Positions 1-5,374 of a DNA stretch of 5,374 nucleotides are shown here, one piece after another. Position 1 is the first letter of the stretch. Each line of letters opens with the position of its first letter. The translations under genes and the position numbers were made by a program. The notes under the pieces are model-generated. The model did not search any database and was not told where the DNA came from. It saw nothing but the letters and a program-made list of their open reading frames with translations. The stretch comes from Acidobacteriota bacterium (GTDB lineage: Bacteria; Acidobacteriota; Aminicenantia; Aminicenantales; Saccharicenantaceae), in NCBI GenBank assembly GCA_003476685.1, contig DMVN01000143.1, forward strand, positions 1-5,374, given 5' to 3'.

Positions 1-92
1 CCTTCTCCCCTGCCCTCCTCGGGAGGATTTCCTAACCTTTTAGTCGGTAGTTTTTGGAAAAAGTTGAAAAATAATTTCTGTATTTTTTCCGG

Positions 93-121
93 TTGACTGA
101 TTTAAAATCACTCCCTGGAAT
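93..121 (+). promoter_or_regulatory. Possible sigma70-type promoter before the amidohydrolase gene
   Basis: TTGACT at 93-98 matches five of six bases of the -35 consensus. With a 17-bp spacer it is followed by TGGAAT at 116-121, which matches four of six bases of the -10 consensus. The run upstream (about 45-90) is strongly A+T-rich compared with the coding DNA, as promoter regions often are. A start near 128 would give a very short leader before the ribosome binding site. TAAAAT at 103-108 is a better -10 hexamer, but I see no -35 at a suitable distance from it. This is a consensus match by eye only. Confidence 0.25.
98..110. promoter_or_regulatory. 13-bp perfect dyad, operator-like
   Basis: TGATTT-A-AAATCA is a perfect inverted repeat with 6-bp arms around one central base. 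It lies 34 bp before the amidohydrolase start and inside the spacer of the possible promoter at 93-121, a usual place for a regulator site. The TGAT-N5-ATCA outline recalls CRP/FNR-family half sites, but the spacing differs by one base from the standard FNR box. A+T-rich dyads of this size also arise by chance, so the role is inferred only from position and symmetry. Confidence 0.3.
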
Positions 122-130
122 CTACCCGTT

Positions 131-138
131 AAAGGAGA
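131..138 (+). promoter_or_regulatory. Strong ribosome binding site fixing the amidohydrolase start
   Basis: AAAGGAGA is a near-ideal Shine-Dalgarno, with GGAG ending six bases before the ATG at 144. It settles the start: the reading frame is open further upstream to a TTG at 93, but that codon has no such site and would put 17 extra, non-hydrophobic residues in front of the signal peptide. Confidence 0.8.
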
Positions 139-143
139 AACCC

Positions 144-1493
144 ATGACCATATCGGCCCGGTCTGACTTCCATTTCCCCTTATTTATGTTACTGCTGCTT
201 TTCAGCCTGGTGGTCAGCGGTCCACTTCTGGCCGACGGCCAGGCCAAGCAACCTCCCTACTACCAGAAAATCTCCGAGCTGACGACCGCCGTAGAAGCCG
301 AGATCATCGCCATCAGGAGGGATATCCACGCCCATCCGGAGCTGGCCTTCCAGGAACACCGGACAGCCACCCTGGTGGCTGACTATTTCCGGAAACTGGG
401 CCTGGAGGTCCGGACCGGTATAGGCGGCACCGGAGTCCTGGGCGTGCTCAAAGGTGGCCTGCCCGGGCCTGTCCTGGCCATGCGCGGCGACATGGATGCC
501 CTGGCCATTACCGAGGAAACCGACCTGCCCTTTGCCTCCCGGGAAAAGGTGCTGGTGGGCGGCCGGGAAACCGGGCTGATGCATGCCTGCGGCCACGATA
601 TGCACACGGCCATGCTGCTGGGGGTGGCCTCGGTCCTGAGCCGGATGAAAAACCAGGTCCCCGGGACTATACTGTTCGTGGCCCAGCCAGCCGAAGAATG
701 GGGAGACGGAGCCCAGAAGATGCTCCAGGATGGAGTCTTCCGTGATTATAAACCCGAAGCCATTTTTGCCTTTCACGTGGACGACACCCTCAAGGCCGGT
801 TATGCCCATTATGTGCCTGGGTATGCCGGAGCTAACTGCGACACCTTCTTTCTGACCATTAAGTCTGAGGGTTGCCACGGGGCTGACCCCGACCAGTGTG
901 TTGACCCCATCGTGGTCGGCAGCCACGTGGTCCTGGCCCTGCAGGCCATGATCAGCCGGGAAATCGATGTCCATGACCATACGGTCATCACCGTCGGCTA
1001 TTTTCAGGCCGGAACCGCCACCAACATCATCCCGGAAAAGGCCGAGCTCCGGGCCACCGTTAGAAGTTACGGAGACGAGCAGAGAACCCGGCTCAAAGAA
1101 AAAATCACCCGGACGATAAGCGGAATCTGCCAGTCTCACGGAGCACCCTTCGAGCTGGACTACCAGTTTGGCACCCCGGCCCTCTATAACCACCCGGAAC
1201 TGCTGACAGCCATCCTGCCCACGGCCGAGCTGGTCCTGGGCGGAAAGGACCGCCTTATCCAGGACCGGCCGGAGATGGGCGGCGAGGATTTCAGCTATTT
1301 TGCCCGGGAAATTCCCGGAGTGATGCTGTCGCTCGGAGTGGTGCCGCCACACCTGGAAAGGACCTCGGTCCACTCCCCCACTTTCATCGCCGACGAGAAA
1401 GCCATCGGCATAGGTATCAGGCTGATGTCTTGCATCCTGATGGATTACGCCCGCAGGCCGGCCGGGCAAAGAGTCCGCGGCTTGAAGAAATAA
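144..1493 (+). CDS. Secreted M20D-family metallo-amidohydrolase / peptidase
   Basis: The 449-residue product is a dinuclear-metal amidohydrolase of the M20D (HipO / IAA-amino acid hydrolase / N-acyl-amino acid amidohydrolase) family, which cleaves amide bonds of N-acylated amino acids or similar small substrates. The ATG at 144 is chosen for its strong ribosome binding site. Residues 11-30 form a hydrophobic signal segment, with likely cleavage after A30, so the enzyme is probably exported. Family landmarks follow in order: RRDIHAHPELAFQE (58-71), RGDMDAL (114-120), HACGHDMH (147-154; metal ligands C149 and H151), QPAEE (181-185; catalytic and metal glutamates), FHV (H211), the lid-domain start near GCHGA (243-247; H245 kept), NIIPEKAELRATVRS (294-308), MGGEDFS (378-384) and HSPTF (410-414; last ligand H410). 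The usual GAxPH of the lid reads GADPD here, so that histidine is aspartate. Length is slightly above cytosolic members because of the signal peptide. The family is secure; the substrate is unknown. A hairpin after the stop suggests a separate transcription unit. Confidence 0.92.
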   Translation: MTISARSDFHFPLFMLLLLFSLVVSGPLLADGQAKQPPYYQKISELTTAVEAEIIAIRRDIHAHPELAFQEHRTATLVADYFRKLGLEVRTGIGGTGVLGVLKGGLPGPVLAMRGDMDALAITEETDLPFASREKVLVGGRETGLMHACGHDMHTAMLLGVASVLSRMKNQVPGTILFVAQPAEEWGDGAQKMLQDGVFRDYKPEAIFAFHVDDTLKAGYAHYVPGYAGANCDTFFLTIKSEGCHGADPDQCVDPIVVGSHVVLALQAMISREIDVHDHTVITVGYFQAGTATNIIPEKAELRATVRSYGDEQRTRLKEKITRTISGICQSHGAPFELDYQFGTPALYNHPELLTAILPTAELVLGGKDRLIQDRPEMGGEDFSYFAREIPGVMLSLGVVPPHLERTSVHSPTFIADEKAIGIGIRLMSCILMDYARRPAGQRVRGLKK

Positions 1494-1509
1494 CAAACAA
1501 AGAGAGTTT

Positions 1510-1526
1510 CCGGGAATAATTCCCGG
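1510..1526 (+). terminator. Short hairpin, possible weak terminator
   Basis: CCGGGAAT-A-ATTCCCGG is a perfect inverted repeat that can form a 6-bp G+C-rich stem (CCGGGA/TCCCGG) with a five-base loop. It begins 17 bases after the amidohydrolase stop, where a terminator would be expected. Only a short, delayed T run follows (TTTT at about 1534), so intrinsic termination would be weak. It could instead be an mRNA-stabilising 3' hairpin or a binding-site dyad. Confidence 0.4.
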
Positions 1527-1761
1527 TCAAGGATTTTGCGCTTTCACATCTCGCAAATCTACTGCCACTTCATTAAATAGTCTGTAATTTGCCGGCAAGC
1601 CAGTCACTCACCCGCCATTAAATCTTCACCCGGTTTTCTGATGAACCTGTGGTGCGAAGGCAGCGGCGTCGGCTCGGCCTGTAATACTGTTTTAATATAA
1701 ATATAACCGGCCGAAAAACCCTTGGCCAGAAAAGCGACCCCTGCTCCGGGTGATATATAAA

Positions 1762-1790
1762 TTGATAAAAAACGGGGCTGATGGTAAATT
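1762..1790 (+). promoter_or_regulatory. Possible promoter for the tandem mutase genes
   Basis: TTGATA at 1762-1767 matches five of six -35 bases. After a 17-bp spacer, TAAATT at 1785-1790 matches four of six -10 bases. Transcription would start near 1797, only a few bases before the ATG at 1805, giving an almost leaderless message. That would fit the lack of a recognisable Shine-Dalgarno there. Other A+T-rich words upstream (TATAAA at 1696-1701) could serve instead, so the exact site is uncertain. Confidence 0.3.
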
Positions 1791-1804
1791 GATTTAGATC
1801 GGCG

Positions 1805-3154
1805 ATGAAACTGCTTAAACTCAACATTTCTGGTGTCCGGGGGCTGGTGGGCCAGACTATAACCCCGGAGCTGGTCATCGATTTTGCCTCGGCTTTTGGC
1901 ACGATGCTGCCAGCCGGTCCGGTCCTGGTGGGCCGCGACAGCCGCAGGTCGGGACCGATGGTCCAGGAAGCAGTGATGTCGGCCCTTCTTTCTACCGGCC
2001 ACGAGGTCATAAATCTCGGGATTTGCCCCACCCCGGTTATCCAGTTCCTGGTCAGGCAGCACCGGGCAGTCGGGGCGGTGTCCATCACTGCCGGCCACAA
2101 CCCGGCCGAGTGGAACGCTCTGAATTTTATCAACAGCCAGGGCACCTACCTCAATGAATTTCAGGGGTCGGAGCTTCTTGACATTTACCACCTGGGTCGC
2201 TTTGCCCACCAGAAATTGAAAAAGTCCCCGGCGGTGGTGTCAGAGCTCAACCCGGAAGAAGTCTATTTTTCCTGGCTCAAGACCAGGCTACGAACCGCCG
2301 AAATCAGCCGGACCCGGTTCAAGGTGGTGGTTGACCCCTGTAACGGGGCCGGGGCCAGGCTGGTCAATAAATTCTTCGCCGCCCTCGGCTGTGAGCTGGT
2401 GGCTGTCAATAACGAACCAAACGGCTATTTCCCGCATGACCCAGAACCGCGACCGAGAAATGCGGGTGAAGTGGCTTCCCTGGTCCGGGCCACGGGGGCT
2501 AACTCAGGCTTCTTACTTAACAGCGACGTCAGCCGGGTGTCGCTGGTAACCGAGACCGGGGAAACCCTGTCGGAAGAATACACCCTGCCGGTGGTGGCCG
2601 GATATTATCTGGAGCGCCAGCCCGGGGCCGTGGTTACCAGCCTGTCTACTTCCAGGATGATAGAAGAAGTCGCCAGCCGCTTCCAGGTCCCCGTCCTTAG
2701 AACCAGGGTCGGCCAGTCGGCCCTGGTTCAGACGATGCTTCAGGAAGGGGCAGCCCTGGCCGGAGAAGGCAGCGGCGGACTGGCCCTGGCCGATTTCCAG
2801 CCGGCTTTTGACGGCTTTGTGGTCATGGGACTCATCCTGGAAATGATGGCCGTCAGGCAGAAAAAACTATCGGAACTGGTAAAAGCTCTGCCCCGCTATC
2901 ATATCGTCAAGGATAAAATTATCTGCCCGCCGCACCGGCTGCACTCTCTGGTGGCCGAAACCAGGAAGCTCTACCCGCGGGCTGAAATCAATTCGCTGGA
3001 CGGATTACACTTCACTTTGAAGGATACCTGGGTTCACGTCCGGGCTTCCAGCACCGAGCCTCTCATCCGCATCATTGCTGAGAGTGCTTCGGCCGCCAGG
3101 GCCCAGCTGGAAGTAGACAAGGTGGTAACGTTCTTAAACCGTCTCCTCGGGTAA
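1805..3154 (+). CDS. Phosphohexomutase-family protein lacking the catalytic serine and Mg loop (predicted pseudoenzyme)
   Basis: The 449-residue product spans all four domains of an alpha-D-phosphohexomutase (phosphoglucomutase / phosphomannomutase / GlmM superfamily) and is presumably cytosolic. The ATG is the first possible start after an in-frame stop at 1790-1792. The N-terminus (SGVRG, 9-13) matches the next gene, although no clear ribosome binding site precedes it. The active-site serine motif TASHNP is TAGHNP (95-100), with glycine at 97. The magnesium loop DxDxDR is NSDVSR (239-244), losing two of three aspartates. In contrast, the sugar-binding GEGSGG (320-325) and the phosphate-binding RASSTEP (413-419) with R422 are intact. 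Without the serine that carries the phosphate and the metal that activates it, normal mutase chemistry is not expected, yet the frame is intact and full length. It ends three bases before its active paralogue, so a regulatory or structural partner role is inferred. An altered activity cannot be excluded. Confidence 0.88.
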   Translation: MKLLKLNISGVRGLVGQTITPELVIDFASAFGTMLPAGPVLVGRDSRRSGPMVQEAVMSALLSTGHEVINLGICPTPVIQFLVRQHRAVGAVSITAGHNPAEWNALNFINSQGTYLNEFQGSELLDIYHLGRFAHQKLKKSPAVVSELNPEEVYFSWLKTRLRTAEISRTRFKVVVDPCNGAGARLVNKFFAALGCELVAVNNEPNGYFPHDPEPRPRNAGEVASLVRATGANSGFLLNSDVSRVSLVTETGETLSEEYTLPVVAGYYLERQPGAVVTSLSTSRMIEEVASRFQVPVLRTRVGQSALVQTMLQEGAALAGEGSGGLALADFQPAFDGFVVMGLILEMMAVRQKKLSELVKALPRYHIVKDKIICPPHRLHSLVAETRKLYPRAEINSLDGLHFTLKDTWVHVRASSTEPLIRIIAESASAARAQLEVDKVVTFLNRLLG

Positions 3155-3157
3155 AAA

Positions 3158-4525
3158 ATGAGAAAGAGATTTCCCTTAAAAGTCAGCATCTCCGGAGTCA
3201 GGGGAATAATCGGGGAAAGCCTGACCCCGCAGATTGCGGCCCGGTTCGCCTCGGCCTTTGGCACCTACATAGGCCAGGGGCCGGTGCTGGTCGGTCAGGA
3301 CACCCGGCCCTCGGGAACCATGCTGAAAAAGGCCGCTCTGAGCGGTCTGCTGGCTACCGGCTGCCAGCCGGTCGAAGTGGGTGTTCTGCCCATCCCCACC
3401 ATTCTTTTTCTGACCCGCGAGAAACAGGCCCGGGGAGCGGTGGTCATAACTGCCAGTCACAACCCGCCTGAATGGAACGGCCTTAAGTTTATCGGGCCGG
3501 AAGGACTTTACCTGCGCAGTTCTCAGGTGGAAGAATTCCTGGACATTTTCCACCAGGGCGAGTTCACCTTCATCCCAGCAGAAAGAATCAAGCCGGTCAT
3601 CCAGGAAAAAAATGCCGGCCAGCTCCACTTGAAAAAAATTCTGGCCCACGTTAAGGTCAATTCCATCCGCCGCCGTAAATTCCGGGTGGTGGCTGACTGC
3701 GCCAACGAGGCCGGGGCCACCCTGCTCCCGCAGCTGCTGCAGGAGCTGGGTTGCGACAGCCTGCTGCTAAATACCAACCTGAGTGGTCAGTTTGCTCACC
3801 AGTCGGAGCCAGTGCCGGAAAACCTGGGAGAGCTCTGCCGCCGGGTCAAAGAATTCGGGGCTGACCTGGGCCTGGCCCAGGATGCCGATGCCGACCGGCT
3901 GGCCCTGGTTGATGAAAAAGGACGGGCCCTGGGAGAAGACCTGACCCTGGCTCTGGCCGTGCAGCACGGGCTGAAGAAAAAAAGAGGCCCGGTGGTGGTC
4001 AACCTGTCGGCTTCCATGGCCATTGAGGAGCTGGCTGCCAGGTTCCGGGTTCCCGTCATCAGGACCAAAATTGGCGAAATTAACGTGGTTGAAGCCATGC
4101 TGGAACACGGGGCGGTCATCGGGGGTGAGGGCAACGGCGGGGTTATCTGGCCGGAAATTCACCCCTGCCGCGATTCTCTGACAGCTACCGCTCTGATGCT
4201 GGAAATGCTGGCTGAAAGCCAGGAGCCGCTTTCAGCCCTGGCTGCCGCCTTCAGGACCTACCATCTGGTCAAGGACAAAATGGACTGCCCGGCCGAGCTG
4301 GCCTTCAGGGCGGTGGTGGAATTGAGGCATCGCTACCAGGGAGAGAACATCTCCACTCTGGACGGGCTCAAGATCAGCTGGCCCGACTCCTGGGTGCACC
4401 TCAGGCCTTCTAACACTGAGCCCATAATCCGGCTGTTAGCCGAATCCCCCTCGGCCGCCCGCAGCCGCCGGCTGATTGAAAATTTCAAAAAAGAAATAAA
4501 AAAGATCATCCGCCAGCTTGCCTGA
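3158..4525 (+). CDS. glmM: Alpha-D-phosphohexomutase, archaeal-type GlmM / phosphomannomutase-like
   Basis: This 455-residue cytosolic enzyme is predicted to move phosphate between C6 and C1 of a hexose phosphate through a phosphoserine and a bisphosphate intermediate. All key elements are present: SGVRG (12-16), GQDTRPSG (46-53), TASHNP (98-103) with catalytic S100, DADADR (242-247) for Mg2+, GEGNGG (323-328) for sugar recognition and RPSNTEP (416-422) for phosphate binding. The GEGNGG loop and the compact length point to the archaeal-type GlmM/phosphomannomutase branch rather than the GEQSGH bacterial GlmM branch. The substrate could be glucosamine-, mannose- or glucose-phosphate, so the symbol is provisional. 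In domain 2 it reads CANEAGA (181-187) where family members usually have a NGAG motif, which the upstream paralogue keeps. It starts three bases after that paralogue, with no obvious Shine-Dalgarno, which suggests translational coupling and balanced amounts of the two proteins. Confidence 0.93.
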   Translation: MRKRFPLKVSISGVRGIIGESLTPQIAARFASAFGTYIGQGPVLVGQDTRPSGTMLKKAALSGLLATGCQPVEVGVLPIPTILFLTREKQARGAVVITASHNPPEWNGLKFIGPEGLYLRSSQVEEFLDIFHQGEFTFIPAERIKPVIQEKNAGQLHLKKILAHVKVNSIRRRKFRVVADCANEAGATLLPQLLQELGCDSLLLNTNLSGQFAHQSEPVPENLGELCRRVKEFGADLGLAQDADADRLALVDEKGRALGEDLTLALAVQHGLKKKRGPVVVNLSASMAIEELAARFRVPVIRTKIGEINVVEAMLEHGAVIGGEGNGGVIWPEIHPCRDSLTATALMLEMLAESQEPLSALAAAFRTYHLVKDKMDCPAELAFRAVVELRHRYQGENISTLDGLKISWPDSWVHLRPSNTEPIIRLLAESPSAARSRRLIENFKKEIKKIIRQLA

Positions 4526-4565
4526 AATTGAAAGTTAAAGGCCGGTTCAGGGCCATAAAAACAAA

Positions 4566-4573
4566 AAGGAAAG
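4566..4573 (+). promoter_or_regulatory. Ribosome binding site, start choice ambiguous
   Basis: AAGGAAAG precedes the last gene. The GGA core lies 13 bases before the ATG at 4584, which is long, and four bases before an in-frame GTG at 4575, which is short. The ATG is preferred because MKTRK gives a typical basic signal-peptide N-terminus, but the GTG would add only three residues and cannot be excluded. Confidence 0.45.
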
Positions 4574-4583
4574 AGTGTCCGCT

Positions 4584-5374
4584 ATGAAGACGAGAAAGAT
4601 TTGCCTGACCAGAAAGAGATGGGTTATAGCAGCCGGAATTCTGATTACTTTCCTGGCGGCAGCGACGTTGCTTCAGCCGCAGGAACGTCCGCGTCCCTGG
4701 TTTAACGGTTATAAAGAAACCGTTGAGAGTCAGAAACTTTACTACCATTCGCCCTACCCGGGTCAGCTCCCGGCCCTGCTGGTCCGGGCCAGCGACGGCA
4801 GCATGAAGGCTGTCTGGAAGACGGACAGCCTTCCGCAGGATTTCGGAGCGGAGGAAGCCGTTTTCGTATTCATGGGCGGACTGGCCACGGCCAAAGGCAG
4901 CCACCGTTTCTACCTCGCGGTCAACGGAGCTGGCCCCCTGGAATTTTCCACTTCTGAAAGCTCGGCCCGGAAAGAATGGGCAGTGCGCCACCCGCAGGGC
5001 CTGGAACTTTCTTTCCGTACCGCCCTGGTGGACCAGTTTGACGAGCTGTTTGGCTATTTCTTCCTCAAGGTGCCGCGGCGCTTCCTGCAACCAGGACAGC
5101 CCCTGACCCTGGAACTTACGGCCGAGAAGGGCGGAAGTTCCGACTGGGTCATGGTCTTTGAGCAGCCGCTGAGTTCCTGGGCCCGGCTGAAAGCCCTCCC
5201 GGCTTTGCTCAACACTCGCCCGCCGCGCCAGCCGTTGCTCCTGGAAATAAGCAATTTCGGCCCGCCTCTGGCCGTCCGGGTTAAAGCCGGGCCGAAGGTT
5301 GAGGTCAGAAAAATCCTGGAAACAGGCTACAACCAGATTTATCTGGAAGTGGAGCCGGTCAGCCAGCCGCAAGA
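4584..5374 (+). CDS. Exported protein, N-terminal part (possible leader domain of a GH38-like glycoside hydrolase)
   Basis: The frame is open from the ATG for 263 codons and runs off the right edge, so the C-terminal part is missing. Residues 1-13 are basic (six K/R), 14-30 are a hydrophobic helix (VIAAGILITFLAAATLL), and a polar, proline-rich stretch follows: a signal peptide or membrane anchor. The remainder looks like beta-sandwich sequence with alternating hydrophobic residues and no catalytic motif I recognise. Segments such as YYHSPYP (53-59), LLVRASDG (65-72), HRFYLAVNG (107-115), FGYFFLKVP (156-164) and WVMVFEQ (188-194) recall the N-terminal region of large GH38/alpha-mannosidase-like proteins of other bacteria. 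That is a memory-based likeness, not a search result. The gene lies 58 bp after the mutase with no terminator seen between, so co-transcription is plausible. Reverse-strand open frames across this stretch are shadows: this frame has a ribosome binding site, an export signal and the same codon style as its neighbours. Confidence 0.8.
   Translation, partial: MKTRKICLTRKRWVIAAGILITFLAAATLLQPQERPRPWFNGYKETVESQKLYYHSPYPGQLPALLVRASDGSMKAVWKTDSLPQDFGAEEAVFVFMGGLATAKGSHRFYLAVNGAGPLEFSTSESSARKEWAVRHPQGLELSFRTALVDQFDELFGYFFLKVPRRFLQPGQPLTLELTAEKGGSSDWVMVFEQPLSSWARLKALPALLNTRPPRQPLLLEISNFGPPLAVRVKAGPKVEVRKILETGYNQIYLEVEPVSQPQ
4805..4833 (+). other. 12-bp hairpin inside the exported-protein gene
   Basis: GAAGGCTGTCTG and CGGACAGCCTTC are inverted repeats that pair over 12 positions (11 Watson-Crick and one G-U) around a five-base loop, GAAGA. 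The structure lies about 220 bases into the coding sequence and is not followed by a T run, so it is not an intrinsic terminator. It may be a chance result of the codons used, or an mRNA structure affecting translation or decay. Confidence 0.5.

Larger units (their letters stand above)
1494..1804. other. 311-bp intergenic region between amidohydrolase and mutase pair
   Basis: No convincing gene lies here. The first part carries a short G+C-rich hairpin at 1510-1526. The middle (about 1600-1680) is of ordinary composition, with only a 19-codon ATG frame at 1641-1700 that lacks a ribosome binding site. The last part (about 1685-1800) is A+T-rich, with repeated TATAAA/TAAATT words and a promoter-like pair. 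Reverse-strand open frames entering this region are shadows of the mutase gene. I recognise no RNA gene or riboswitch. Confidence 0.6.

Noticed and set aside
14..26. CCTCC-TCG-GGAGG hairpin at the left edge as a terminator of an upstream gene
   Set aside because: The stem is only 5 bp with a three-base loop, no clear T run follows directly, and no upstream coding end is visible.
93..143. Extension of the amidohydrolase to a TTG start at 93
   Set aside because: No ribosome binding site for TTG; the strong AAAGGAGA site and the signal peptide both fit the ATG at 144.
189..1496. Long reverse-strand open frame opposite the amidohydrolase
   Set aside because: Shadow of a gene with complete family motifs; its translation resembles no known protein and is rich in H, G and Q as expected from antisense of G+C-rich codons.
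1641..1700. 19-codon ATG frame in the intergenic region
   Set aside because: No Shine-Dalgarno, very short and no recognisable feature.
1604..2209. Reverse-strand open frames reaching from the mutase gene into the intergenic region
   Set aside because: Most of their length is antisense to conserved mutase sequence, and they have no recognisable motif.
1805..3154. Calling the upstream mutase copy a pseudogene
   Set aside because: The frame is full length without stops or frameshifts, and the sugar and phosphate loops are intact, which points to selection on a non-catalytic or altered function.
4526..4583. Terminator between the active mutase and the exported-protein gene
   Set aside because: Only a short GGCC repeat is present; there is no stem of useful length and no T run.
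4506..5372. 288-residue reverse-strand open frame at the right edge
   Set aside because: The forward frame over the same DNA has a ribosome binding site, an export signal and matching codon use; the reverse translation shows no domain.

Overview
The window is bacterial chromosomal DNA. The coding parts are rich in G+C (codons such as CTG, GCC, GTC and CGG dominate) and the intergenic spacers are clearly richer in A+T. Three genes are complete and a fourth runs off the right edge; all are on the + strand. Two products have N-terminal export signals, which fits a Gram-negative-type cell. The phosphohexomutases are of the short 'archaeal-type' GlmM / phosphomannomutase branch (GEGNGG sugar loop), which also occurs in deep-branching bacteria. 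From overall flavour I would guess something near Acidobacteriota/Aminicenantota, but no marker gene here tests that, so it is a low-confidence inference.

Layout. Positions 1-143 are an A+T-rich upstream region with a promoter-like pair, a 13-bp perfect dyad and a strong Shine-Dalgarno. Positions 144-1493 encode a secreted M20D-family metallo-amidohydrolase. Positions 1494-1804 are a 311-bp spacer with a short hairpin just after the amidohydrolase stop and an A+T-rich promoter-like stretch before the next gene. Positions 1805-3154 and 3158-4525 are two tandem phosphohexomutase paralogues separated by 3 bases. From 4584 to the right edge is the 5' part of a gene for an exported protein, whose N-terminal region resembles the non-catalytic leader of some large GH38-like glycoside hydrolases (tentative).

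The main point of interest is the tandem pair. The downstream copy has every catalytic element of an alpha-D-phosphohexomutase: the phosphoserine in TASHNP, the DADADR magnesium loop, the GEGNGG sugar loop and the RPSNTEP phosphate loop. The upstream copy aligns with it at a constant three-residue offset at all these motifs, but the phosphoserine is glycine (TAGHNP) and the magnesium loop is NSDVSR, while the sugar and phosphate loops are kept. It therefore looks like a full-length, selected pseudoenzyme that could still bind sugar phosphates and is translated next to its active sister. A regulatory or heteromeric phosphohexomutase is the natural hypothesis.

How the genes work together is only partly visible. 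The mutase pair and the downstream exported protein run in the same direction with a 58-bp gap and no terminator seen between them, so a small carbohydrate-related operon is plausible. The amidohydrolase is separated by a possible terminator and is probably its own unit.
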